Source of the DNA: Austropuccinia psidii
Lineage: Eukaryota; Basidiomycota; Pucciniomycetes; Pucciniales; Sphaerophragmiaceae
NCBI GenBank assembly: GCA_023105745.1
Contig: JALGQZ010000003.1
Span: 77,102,696 to 77,166,695 of the forward strand
Direction of reading: 5' to 3'
Length of the DNA: 64,000 nt
The notes below the pieces were generated by a model. It was not told the DNA's origin and ran no database searches. It saw nothing but the letters and a program-made list of their open reading frames with translations. Both the position numbers and the translations under genes were made by a program. Below are positions 22,771-33,893 of the stretch, piece by piece (position 1 is the stretch's first letter; each line of letters opens with the position of its first letter).

Positions 22771-24829
22771 TATTGTTTCATACTCAAACCTTTTAATGAG
22801 AAGATAAATAAAGATCTTAAAGAAGAACCTTTACTCCTCATGCCTGACTGGAATATACCTTTTAAAGTGTACATTGATGCATGTGAAGATGGATTAGGGG
22901 CAGCCCCACACCCAGTCCAGATTATTGATGAAAAACCTACAGAAGGACCAGTCTGTTACATTTCAAGACAAATCAAACCAACAGAAGCCAGATATGGTGC
23001 AAGCCAGATGGAGTGTTGATGTTTGGTATGGGCACTTGAGAAATTGCACTATTATCTTGATGGAAGTTTTTCTGAAGTGATAACTGACTGTAATGCCCTG
23101 AAATCACTTTCTAACATGAAAAGTCCCAACAGAAATATGTTGAAATGGCAAATAGCCACTAAAGAATATAGAGGCAACATGACTATAGTTCATAAAGCAG
23201 GAAACATTCACAAGAATGCTTATGGACTTAGCAGGTGGGAATTAGCCAATACTCCTGATAACCCAGATTATGAACCCTTGGAAGCAGAACCACAGATTGC
23301 AATTGAGGGAAGTAACATAACTGATATTGGGACTGAATTCTTTGAAGAAGTCAGGGAATCTTGTAAGCAAGACAAGAATTTCCATATCTTGACTTCCTTA
23401 TTAGATAAAGACTGCAAAGATACATCTTTAGTCAATTCACTGGATGAAGTTTGGAAAAATTCCTATTCTGAAGGAAAATTTCACTTCTTTGATGGTATTA
23501 TTTACCACTGAACAAAACATTCTTGTGTAATTACATTGTGTAACAGACTGCTTATCAATACCGTTCTTCATTAATTCCATGATAGCATCTACTCTGGACA
23601 CCTTTCAGAAGACAGAACAATTGAAAAAGTAAAGAACTATGCATGGTGGCCATCTTGGAGAAAAGAGACCATTGAATATTGCCATATCTGTGACAGATGC
23701 CAAAAATCAAACGGGAGTACAGGCAAGAAATGTGGACTTATGATCCATATTCAAGAACCAAAATCCTGTTGCAAAGTTGTTCACATGGATTGGGTCACAA
23801 CACTTCCTCCAAGTGGTGACAAAGGCTATAATTCTTGTTTAGTCATTGTAGACAGATATAGCAAGACTCCCATATTCTTACAATTTCATAAAGATGACAC
23901 TACTATGGCTACAGCTCCTCTTTTATGGAGTAGAGTAATTTCTCATACAGGGTTATTTAAGAATATTATAAGTGACAGAGATCCCAAATTTGCATCTGCA
24001 CTTTGGGAAAATATTAACAGGTTTTTTGGGACCAAGTTGGCATTCTCGACAGCATATCAGCCTCAAACAGATGGATTGGCAGAAAGAATGATTCAAACTT
24101 TAAATGACATGATCAGGACATTTTGTGCATATGGGTTAGAATTCAAAGGCTCAGATGGCTTTACCCATGACTGGTGCACTCCAAAACCTGCATTGGAATG
24201 GGCATATAAGCCATCTGTCCATTCTTCTACAGGCCAAACTCCTTCTATACTAGAAAAAGGATGTAATCCAAGACTCCCAGCAGACACACTGAGGAAAGAC
24301 TTGATTGAGATTCATTCTACAGCTTTCAGCTTCAGGATAATTATTTCTAAAGAGTCACAAAGTACTAGACTTCAAAGTAGAAGACTTAGATCTAGTTTCA
24401 ACCTTGAATTTTAATAATATCAAAGGCTCAAAGAAACTCAAAGACTCTTATGTAGGACCTTTTGTTATTTTTGCCTTACATGGAACCAATGCAATTCAAT
24501 TTGAATTGAGTGGTGAATGGGAAAATAAACACACCACCTATCCAGTCAGCTTGATTGAACCTTATTCACCAACTGACAAAGAATTGTTTCCTTTAAGGAA
24601 TCCAACTCCTTTGACTGTAACACCAGTGGAACAGAGTGAAGACAGAAAAATAAAGAAATTCATAAAAGAAAGGAGACTGAGGGGTAAAGGTCCAAGAGAA
24701 TATATTGTCAGATATAGAAATCCAGTACATGAAGCTGAATGGCTGGCAGAATCAGAAATACCTGATGCAAAAAAACTCTTAAGAAGATTTAGACATGCAA
24801 GAAGGCCACAATCCGGAATATGTCTATAA
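22771..24829 (+). pseudogene. RNase H-integrase of Ty3 element A2, several stops
   Basis: RNase H segment (LMPDWNIPF-like, [32 protein letters not shown]) with TGA at 23017-23019. A frame from 23023 covers the RNase H end (KNAYGLSRW) and the spacer, ending in TGA at 23509-23511. A third part holds the integrase zinc region (with further stops), then the DDE core [15 protein letters not shown] and GLAERMIQ. A deletion near 24350 removes the region after the core. A last frame (24404-24829) encodes the C-terminal domain and a chromodomain-like end (EYIVRYRNPVHEAEWL). Multiple independent lesions show it is dead. Confidence 0.88.
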
Positions 24830-24961
24830 ATGTTCTTTAAATTGCTTGATCTGAGTAATTTAAAGAGGTTAGACAGTGGACATTAACCCCATTTGGGGCC
24901 TTTTTCTTCTTTATACCATTGATAAAATTGTAGTACAATTTTATTTTTTGGTGGGAGGGAA

Positions 24962-26870
24962 TGTGAGGCTTGAGGTATATTTTCCATACCCACATAGGCC
25001 ATAATTATCTTAAAAATAAATTCTGAACTATGCATAACTCATAAGTCATGCATATATTTAGAATTCATCCTTTTTGATTTCAGAAAAGATAAATGACCTT
25101 TTATTAAGTACATAAATCCATGGATTCAACGCCAGATTTGGATTCTACACAGAATTTCACCCAGAGTAGCTACATAGAGTGAATAAGCTCAAATCAACTC
25201 TTTGAGGTGGTAATATGTAAAATAATTCAATACCACATCATCAACACCACATAAAAGATCCTTGAAAATTTTTTTTTGTCAATTTCAGGCTAAAATAAGG
25301 GGAATGTGAGAAATCCCATCTTACATATACACCAAGAGTAGTGTTATGCACATTTGTTGCACTTAATATTATGGTATTCTTACATGCACCTTTGGTACAC
25401 CCATAGTGGATATCTCACTCCAAGCTTGAATTTCTATTTTGACATGAAAAATAGTCAAGGGGGGCAAAAGACAACAGAGAGAGCCAGGGTACCCTACTTC
25501 TGAGGCCTCTGAGGTGTGGAAAGCTCCAAAGCTTGGATCCATGGCTAATCTTGGCCCAATTAGTAAGGTAAAACATTTTGGGAACTTAGTTACCATGTCA
25601 CAACTTCAGTAAAACATAAAAAATACTAAATAAGCTGCCCTTTTTTGACCTGCCAAGGAGGTAAAGAGCAACCTAGATTCCTGTAACCATGTCAATTCTT
25701 AATGAATTTCCATTGACAAACCCCAAAAGGGTAACTAGAATACTTTTTGTACTAGTATCCATTGATTTACCTCATAGAAACCAGCCATATACTGCTATTT
25801 GCAATTCTATTAAGAAATGTGGTAAAAAATTCAAAAATTCATTAAAATACAATTCCTAATGAATATTTCTTAAAATTTACGGACTAATTGAGAACTGTAT
25901 AATTCATATAAATACCAAAAAGACATTTACTTTTATATGTAAAATTAAAAGTTTTACTTACAGTCCATTTTTGATTATTCCATGTGAAACACAGATTCTT
26001 TAAAAATTTCCAGAAAATAAATTCTGGGATAAAATTTCCAATAACATTGACAGCTTTGAGAAATCAATGATCATTTTGGAAAAAAGAACATTTACAGTTG
26101 TTACTCCTTTTCTTCTTAACCATAAATGGGTTGGTAGTCACCTAAAAACCTCAATTAAGTAATTATGATAATCTTACATGACAACAGATGATGCAACCAA
26201 TAATCCAAAAAGTTTTATTGATTTCTCACTCACTTGTTTTTCATTTTGCTCCATGGAATGCCTCTGTGAGCTGTCTTAGACTTAAAAAGAGGCTTCCTCT
26301 TGCTGTTTTTTCCAGATCATCACATTATTCAATCACACATTTATTACCAACAAGTAGGTATTAGTTAAGACTATTTCTTGAGTGTTTTATTCTTTCGGAA
26401 AGACCTAAAATCATAGAAATCAACTATATATTCTGGTGATATTTTTTTGAATCAATTTTGATCCATTAAATCCACAATTCTATGTCAAATATCTCTACTA
26501 TTATCTTCTAAACAAGTTCGTTGGATTAATAGTGAGTGATTTTTCTTAATTCTTAAGGTTTTTCTCTAGTAATAGTTTTTTTCAAGAGTTATCTTTACAA
26601 ACATTCTTGTAAAAGATAATTATTTATGAAAATAATTTTATTATTTTAATAAAAGAATTTTTTATTATTAAATTCTTCTTGTAATTGATTTTTGTAGACA
26701 ATTACTGCTTACTGTTATAATCACTAGTAGTGTATAACATGTAAAAGAAATAATTCTTTAATGATTTAATTGTGTTTATAATAATTTTTTATTATAATAT
26801 TTCATAAGAAAATTCACAGTACTGTTGATTAATATAAATATTATCAACAGTTTCATAGACACATCTTACA
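24962..26870 (+). repeat. 3' LTR of Ty3 element A2
   Basis: TG...CA LTR preceded by the purine tract GGTGGGAGGGAA. It aligns along its length with the A1 LTR in reverse orientation. No coding sequence. Confidence 0.88.
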
Positions 26871-27330
26871 AATTCTGAGTAACATCATGAAGTTTGGTTC
26901 AACTCCATTCTGGTGGAAACTTTTCATACAATCCAACTTGGTTATATATTTGCCTTTTGGCAGTTTTTATAGTGCATTAAGTATCCTTTCTATGGGGTAC
27001 CTATTAGCTTTTGTGTAGTTATTTAGGGCTGTGAAATCCCCACACAACCTAGATTTGCCATCATGCCAGGTGATAAGGACAGGATTTCTGATTTCCACTA
27101 TTTCTTTATTTCCTATCTTCCCGATGAAATATATTTCTAGAAGTTCTTTGATGTGTTTCTCAATTTCTTTGCTAGTTTCCAGGCTTTCTGGATATGGTGA
27201 TCTTCTCAAAATGGGTGGATAAGGTCTTTCCACATCTAAAAATAATTCTATATCATGGCCTCTGATTTTTTGCAAAGTTTTTTCACCAATGCAAAATGCT
27301 GGTTTATTTTAGTTCATCACTTTTGGTAAA
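26871..27330 (-). pseudogene. Fragment of a Ty3 reverse transcriptase (family D)
   Basis: Minus-strand RT N-terminal part: IRGHDIELFLDVERPYPP, RRSPYPESLE, PVLITWHDGKSRLCGDF, then a stop and KYITKLDCMKSFHQNG up to 26871, where the LTR of A2 begins. Related to the RTs of A1 and C but a different family. The stops mean it is a relic. Confidence 0.8.
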
Positions 27331-27559
27331 CTAAGTTTTTGTTTAATGGTGAGGCTAGTACTGAATTGGCCCTCTCTGAGTTCATTCAGTAATTCTTCTA
27401 GAGGGTAATGTGTGGACATCTGGTATATGTAAAGTTAGAATTGCTTTACCCTGTTTGTAGCTATAGTAATGTGCCTGTTCTTACTGTTGTAAATATCAAT
27501 GCTGTCAGCCTGTGACTCAAACTCAGCATACAAGCATGACAGCCAAATACCATAAACTA

Positions 27560-28960
27560 AATTTTGAAAAAGTTATTGATTTGTATAATACTGGTCTGTC
27601 TTTTCCTTCTTTATCTTCTTGAGTGAGTACTGCTCCTGCAGCAATGTAGCTTGAATCTACTGCTAGCTCAATATTTCCTGCTCCTTTGTAATAATCCAAT
27701 TTCTTGAGGGTTATTTATTCTCCAACTATTCTTCTGAGCTTACGGAAAGCTTCTTCACATTTTTGATTCAAGTCCCAGTCAACATCTTCTCTGGTGAGCC
27801 TTCTGAGTGGTGATGCAACTTGTGAGAAGTTTTCAATGAACATTCTTACATAGGCACAAAGTCCAAGAAATCCCCTTATTTCCTTCTTGTTAAGGGGTTT
27901 TGGCCAATTTTGAATTTTGTTGATCTTTTATTTTGAAATTGTTCTTCCTTTAAATGATACAACATGCCCTACTATGTCCAAAGCTGGAACACAGCATGCA
28001 AATTTTGATCCTGATATAGTAAGTCCTGCTTCTTCAGTCCTGAATAAAACTCTTTCTAAGGTTATGGCATATTCCCATATAAATCTTCTGATTGAGAGGT
28101 TTTCTGGTAGTGTCTCTTTGCTGTGAAGTGATCTTGGTCGTTTTCTTCCTCCATCATCAATAAAAATTCATACACTTTCTGGTATTTCTTCTTGAAGTAT
28201 CCAGGTCATTTGGGCTTGGTATACTGCTACTGAGTTGGTGGCTCCTTGGGGTAGTCTTGTGAGTTGCATCCTTCCAAGGGGCGTTTCAAAAGTCGTGAGG
28301 GGTCTTGTAATTACATCTTATTCTCTTTCATCATATCCTCCCATGATGTCTCATAGTACATAGCATGCTCTTCCTGCAAATGCATCTACAAATTCTTCAA
28401 TATGAGGTGGTAAGCCACCATCCTTGATGGTGACTTTGTTGAGTTCTTGAAGGTGATGGACAATTCTGAGTTTCTCATTTTCCTTGGACACACAAAATAT
28501 TGGGCTTGTGTAGCTTGAAGTGGATTGCTCATAGAGTCCAGTCCTGATTCTTTCTCTTATTAATTCAGTAAACTGAGGTAAAATTGATTTGGGAATGGGA
28601 ATTGGTTTCTTCTTCCAAGGTCGATGAGGTATTACTGGTATTTTGTAAGGTTTTCCATATGGGTGCTTGAGTAATCATCTTTCTTCTTCACAGAAGGATA
28701 TTTCTTTTTCCCTTAAAGTAATAACATTTTTGAGTAAATTGATTTATTCATTTGATAGCCATCCTGGTGGGCCAAAATGTACTGCTTGCAGTCTTTCATG
28801 GGTGACCTTGAAGGCTTCTTGAAATATAGGTGGGTTGGGTGATAAGGGTGTTTCATAAGGATTTCTTGACAAAGGTGGGTTAAGGTCTTGAGGCATTGGC
28901 TCATTGACTGGTCTCACCTTCTTCAGGACTGATTTGTATTTGGCTGCTAAATTTGGTGAT
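27560..28960 (-). pseudogene. Degenerate reverse transcriptase-RNase H of another Ty3 family (E)
   Basis: Minus-strand remnants with many stops: PIPIPKSILPQF, LRIVHHLQELNKVTIKDGGLPPHIEE, RPLTTFETPLGRMQLTRLPQG, IFIDDGG in place of YIDD, then VRGFLGLCAYVR-like and AVDSSYIAAGAVLTQ of RNase H. Clearly a different lineage from A, B and C. It ends near 27560 and fuses with fragment D by an unclear junction. Confidence 0.75.
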
Positions 28961-29765
28961 CCATCTTCAATTAGTTATTTTGTTTCTTCTTCTCTTTATT
29001 ATTATTATTATTATTAATGATTTCTAAGAATTTGCTACTGTCCTGAAATATTGAGGTTTTCAGAATTCTTCTTTCTTCTTTCTTCCATAAAGAATGTAGT
29101 TTAAGGTCATACAGGACCTACAACTAGGTGTGTAAGCCCTGTATATTAGGTATACAAGTCCTGCAGTTCAATTCATGCAAGGACCTCCTGGCCTAATTCA
29201 AGGGCTTATCTTGATTCTTGAGCTCCTTTGGGCTTGATTTTGGATTCCACTTGACTCTTGTTTTACTCTTCAATCTTCATAATTCCAACTTGATGCAAGA
29301 TTCTTCTGGTTGTTTTATTTCTTGATAAGGAGTTTCCTTGTCTTAATTGATGGCTTTGGACTCCACTTTGTTCATTCTGGCCAATTTGATAATTCTAAAC
29401 ACCTGTGAAACCCCTTGATCCTGTTACACAAAGTGAGCAGTTTATTGTCATTCTAAGGAAAAAAATGGTCCTTCAGCACTTCTCATGACTAGGACAATCC
29501 CCCCCAGCTGCTTGGCTGTTATTTTTCTTTTTTTATAATTTTCCCTACCCAATTCTACAGGAAAAAGCAGTTTAGTGTCATGCTGAGGACTTCTTGAGTC
29601 TTCTAGCTTCTTGAAAATCCTAAGGGTAATTTGAGTATAGTGTTTTACATCACATTGTTGGTCCATCATGTTGATTTAGTCCTGAGTAAAGAATTAATCC
29701 AGTGATTCATCCTTCAGTCCACCTGGCCACTGATTCCTGAATTCCAATTGAGTTTCAATCCATAA
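28961..29765. other. Unassigned AT-rich debris with an ATT microsatellite
   Basis: Contains a short (ATT)n run near 28998-29018 and no supported gene. It probably belongs to the 5' end of family E. The boundary at 29766 interrupts the right transposon copy. Confidence 0.5.
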
Positions 29766-30032
29766 GGATGCATATTGCATTTGCGTGTGCTTGCAATATT
29801 CCAAATGGTTGGATTGGAAAGTGATTGCATGGGAACATCAATGTGTAAAATTGAATAATGCACTATCCACTGCAATTTTCAGGTTCAGGTATTTGAGATC
29901 GTGAATTTGCCAAGGTCAGGCATGAGCTTTCTTTTTAGCCGCAATTAAAAAAGATTCATCCACCGCAATCCAATTTAGGTGATATTAAGAAATCAGTATA
30001 CATTCGGCTTCATTTCATTTTCTGCTGAAAGC

Positions 30033-31361
30033 ATGCCATTCACGAAAAAAGGAAAAGAGCGTAAAAGGGAACTCGCGAGAAAGCGTCGGGCTGAGGAATG
30101 AAAGTGTGAGTTACTCGCTTAATCTCAGTGTATATATGCTTCCACATTTATGTGGCACCCTCATTGGGCCCCACGGAAGAACATTGGCTTTAGTCGGTTC
30201 AGATTGTGCCAATGTCATGTGGGCTCCAACAGGGAAGTCAAAGGATGTGTGCCGAAGAAAGCTCCTTGGCAGTATCTGATATCTTGTGTGCTTCAACACA
30301 TAGTGATCCCTCAACCACTCGGGAATAGTAGCAGATCCCAAAAGACAAATGAGCGCAAAACAACCCAAATGAATAGGTTGTTTTCCTCCTCTCGCCCAAC
30401 AGCACAAATATCAATGCCAGTATCAGCAAATATCACCCCAAGTGAAATTCGGATGGTTGTGGATGTCAATCAGATCAAACGCATTCACTTTGGGTGTGTG
30501 GCAATTTTCTCTTCAACCGGATTACTCATTGCCCTTGTCGAATTCCGACCATTCACAACAATGAGTGAAGTCGAGGTCAATCAATGGGATGAATTATCAC
30601 AATTCCTATTTCGCGAAAAGAGATTCACCGACCCGATTGCAACCAATGGAGCATTACTGGAGGGATTTATGTTCGCGATTGGGTGGCGCAAATGCAGCAC
30701 CAAGAATGAACAATTTGGTCTGTATGGAAGTGTCGGGAAAATTGAAAATGCAAAAGATGAATGGCGGGACCGAGGTGCCAATCTTAGCTCGGTGGGTCGC
30801 ATTCTAGGTCAATCCTTACGATATGTTGGGGATAATTTATTTCAGAAGATTCAAAATTGCTACAATTCATTGGGGATTCCGTCTTTTGATCAAATCAACT
30901 ATGAAGGCAATATTCCGGCAAATCAGGGTGCATTCGAGTTCGCTTCCGCACTCACTTTCACCATGAATGGATTCAAAAACACACCTCATGTTAATAAGGA
31001 TGCATCTCTGTATGCTTTGGGATGGTGGTTTCAAGCTGATAAGCGGACCGGCCAAATTCAAAGAGATGCGTCAAAGCGGTGTACAGGTGGAAAATTGATT
31101 TTCCCAAATGAGCATTTTTGGATTGATCTATCCGCATGTCATGGGCTCATTCAGGTAGTGTGGGCCAGTAGTACATTTGTTCATTATACTTATCCAGCAC
31201 AGGACAACGAAAGCACAACACTAGTGGGTATGTCCGCACAATGCTCAAGCAGGTTAGCAAAAACAATGCGGCAAAAAAGCCATGGCTATTATGAGATTGG
31301 CGAGAGAGCGGGCTATCAAATCAGGGATGGTAATACAATCTCATGCCGATTCAAAGAATGA
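30033..31361 (+). pseudogene. TET/JBP-like dioxygenase, right copy, Fe-ligand Asp lost
   Basis: Same gene as 13925-15252. The core is one uninterrupted frame here (403 residues from an ATG at 30150; the first part of that frame is probably intron read-through). It includes VVDVNQIKRIHFGCVAIFSSTG, FRPFTTMSEV, FAIGWRKCSTKNEQFGLYG, ALTFTMNGFKN, SKRCTGGKLIFPNEHFW and STFVHYTYP. Two lesions disable it. The first exon (ATG 30033) has TGA at 30099-30101 where the left copy has GGA. The metal-binding HxD motif reads HVN, with AAT at 30993-30995 instead of GAT, a G-to-A transition. So the copy with the intact frame has lost the iron ligand, and the copy with the ligand has lost the frame. Confidence 0.82.
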
Positions 31362-31485
31362 GGAGATTTGCATGTGTGTTGGGTAAGTAATGGTGGGGTA
31401 AGGCAGAGGACAATATACACGAGGATTGGATGGATTCTAGTGCGGGAGATGGGGTGTCTGACATGAAAAAGGGGTGAAGTGGATT

Positions 31486-31511
31486 ATGTACGGTGGCATG
31501 CCATCGTACAT
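31486..31511. promoter_or_regulatory. 26-bp palindrome downstream of TET (right)
   Basis: Mirror of 13776-13801: ATGTACGGTGGCA / TGCCATCGTACAT around a GCATGC centre. Confidence 0.65.
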
Positions 31512-31534
31512 CTGTCCTGGTTTGTTGCTATTGT

Positions 31535-32105
31535 CCAGGATACCAATGCTTCACACGCGAATCCTCATGCTTGTGCAGGTTCTGACAATGCTAAAAGTTC
31601 CTTATGCCTATGCGGGGTGCCAACGCTACACACGCCAATCCTTGGGCCTGTGCAGGCTCCCGAAAATTTACACGCCAATCCTTACGCCTTTACAGGCTTT
31701 CAACGATTCGCACGCCAATTCTTACGCTTGTGAAGCTTGCCCACAATGCTGAAATTTTCTTGGCCTGTGCAGGATCCCAAGAATTCACACGCCAATTCTT
31801 ACGCCTGTGCAGGCTCCCAACAATTCACACGCCAATCCTTATGCTTGTGAAGGCTCCCAAAAGTGCTAAAATTCCTTACGCCTGTACAGGCTTCCGACAA
31901 TTCACAAGCCAATCCTTACGCTTGTGAAGGTTCCCCACAATGCTGAAAATTTCTTGGCCTGTGAAGGATCCCAACAATTCACACACCAATCCTTACGCCT
32001 CTGCAGGCGCTCAACAATTCACACGCCAATCCTTACGCCTGTGCAGGCTCCTGACAAGTCACACGCCAATCCTTATGCTTGTGAAGGTTCCAGACAATTT
32101 AAACA
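31535..32105. repeat. Minisatellite of ~36-40 bp units (right copy)
   Basis: Mirror of 13185-13755, same units (CACACGCCAATCCTTACGCC and variants) in the same order with scattered substitutions. The array was duplicated as a block, not re-expanded. Confidence 0.85.
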
Positions 32106-32509
32106 ATTCAATACATGAGTAAGATTAATAGCGTGTGACCATAGGAAAGGGCATGTTTCACAAATCTGGAGTGGATTGCTCACATGCGGGAAGCTCCCGC
32201 TTTTTTACAGTTAAGAATGGATATGGCTCTAAACCATGGAAGAAAAAAATATAGGAGACGGTAATGGTAACTATTGGCGCATTTTGGGAAAAAGAGGTTC
32301 ACAAAAACAAATACTCACTCAAACTCTTGATGGGGCACTTACAAAAATAATTCTCACGCAATCAGGGTTTTTCTCTAAGGAGGAAATAAATAATTTTTAC
32401 GTGAACAAAGAATGTAATAGAAATTGAACATAACAATCATTTAAGACAAAGAATTAATTTAAAAGAAAGTATTACAAGACATAAAAAGTGGAAAGAAGAC
32501 GATTTTTTT

Positions 32510-33893
32510 TTAATTTTTTTTTTCTAGGAATTTGGAGACTATCCCGGTGATGTCCTCCTTTGGATAAGCCTCCAGTGCCTGGGCAAGGAGGGAGTTTAGT
32601 TCCTCCCGGAATTCCCGGTGCATCTCATTTCGATGAGTTGCATCCACGAAAGGAATCATGTGGAGCAAGCAACGATGCTCCAACAAGATTCGGTTGATCG
32701 AATCGTGGACGATGGCTCAAGGAATCATTAGGGTCGGTCGCAGGTCGGTGAATTTCTGGCGAGCGTCATCGTGGGAATGAGAAGAGCTTGGCACCGGGGG
32801 GGAGGAGGCGTTGGGGTTCTTGGGGGCACTGGAAGGGATCTCTGGGGAGGGGACCGGGGTTGGAGTGGAGGGGGGGGAATGGAAGGGGAAGGTGGGCGAG
32901 TCGGGTAAGAAGAAGGGGGATGGGGAATTGGGGATCCCACGGGCGTATCGTCGATGATGATTATCAAGCAAGGAGTGGAGGGACGATCTGGAGACGGTCG
33001 AAGAAAAAATGAGGAAAAGAGGATATGGATCGAAGAGAAAGAAGGGGTGACTTACCATAAGCTTCCTCCGTGGATTGCGTAGGAGCCACCTCAGGTTCTG
33101 GCTCACGAGTCGTATCGTCCTCAGGTTGTTGGGACGTTGGACTTGGGCCAGGAATAGGTGGCTCTTCGGTTTGGGAGGGTTCTAAAAAAGGAGGAAGAGT
33201 CAGTTCACTCGACTCGAAAGTGAAAGTGAAAATGAAATGAAACTTTGGCTGCTTACCGCGGAATAATTCCTCAGACCATCGGGTGCCACTTGGGCCTGGA
33301 GTCGGTTGCCGGGGGGTTTGCTCGCAAGGCAAAGTAGGAATGGGAGAGTCTTGTCGGGGGGGATTCGGGGGGTTTTGTTCTATGAGAAATGGAAAAAAGT
33401 CAGTATTATTGCGTGAAGAGAAATGAGATAAGGAGGAGAAAGAAAACTTACTTTGGCGTTTGAATCCCATCGGTGACAAGACATGGTGACAATCAGCCCA
33501 TGCTCAAATGTTTTCTCGCCATCGCCATCCTTCATCGGCCGGATAATCACTTCGCTCCGGTCGAGGAGTGAAGTGACCATCGGATGGTGGCCTAGGAGGG
33601 GGAGTGGACAAATCGATACTGGAGGGGACAGGGCTAATTGTCCGGAATCGTTCCCGTTGGCCTGTTTGGGGGCCCGGCATCCATTCACGCTCGGAAATGG
33701 TTTCATCATCATCGACCACAAAGGAGTCCTCGCGAGGCCGTCTTGGGCAAGAACTCCTTTGGCCTTGTGGTCGGAAGGGGCGGACAACAAACAAACATTT
33801 CTTGTGTGCTTGTCGGCAAGCATCACAAGCGTTGTTTGTCGTCGAGGAACGAATGCAGGGGATACCCCGCTTGGTGCATAAAGTGCACAACAT
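32510..33893 (-). pseudogene. Zn2Cys6-type DNA-binding protein, right copy, same two TGA codons
   Basis: Mirror of 11376-12763. The cluster CTLCTKRGIPC...CDACRQAHKKC is intact. TGA at 33506-33504 and at 32719-32717 occupy the same places as in the left copy. All three introns keep GT...AG. The end reads FLEKKN because the left copy's TAA is shifted in an A-rich run, and the Pro-rich part is about 16 codons shorter. Shared stops mean the duplicated copy was already interrupted, or that the stops are tolerated by readthrough or further splicing. Confidence 0.75.

Larger units (their letters stand above)
22771..26870 (+). mobile_element. Ty3 element A2: 3' half of pol and 3' LTR
   Basis: Starts abruptly in RNase H at the boundary with LTR B and continues through integrase to a polypurine tract and a 1909-bp LTR (24962-26870). 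The LTR belongs to the same subfamily as A1's. Its end abuts an unrelated minus-strand reverse transcriptase at 26871, into which it was inserted. Confidence 0.85.
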
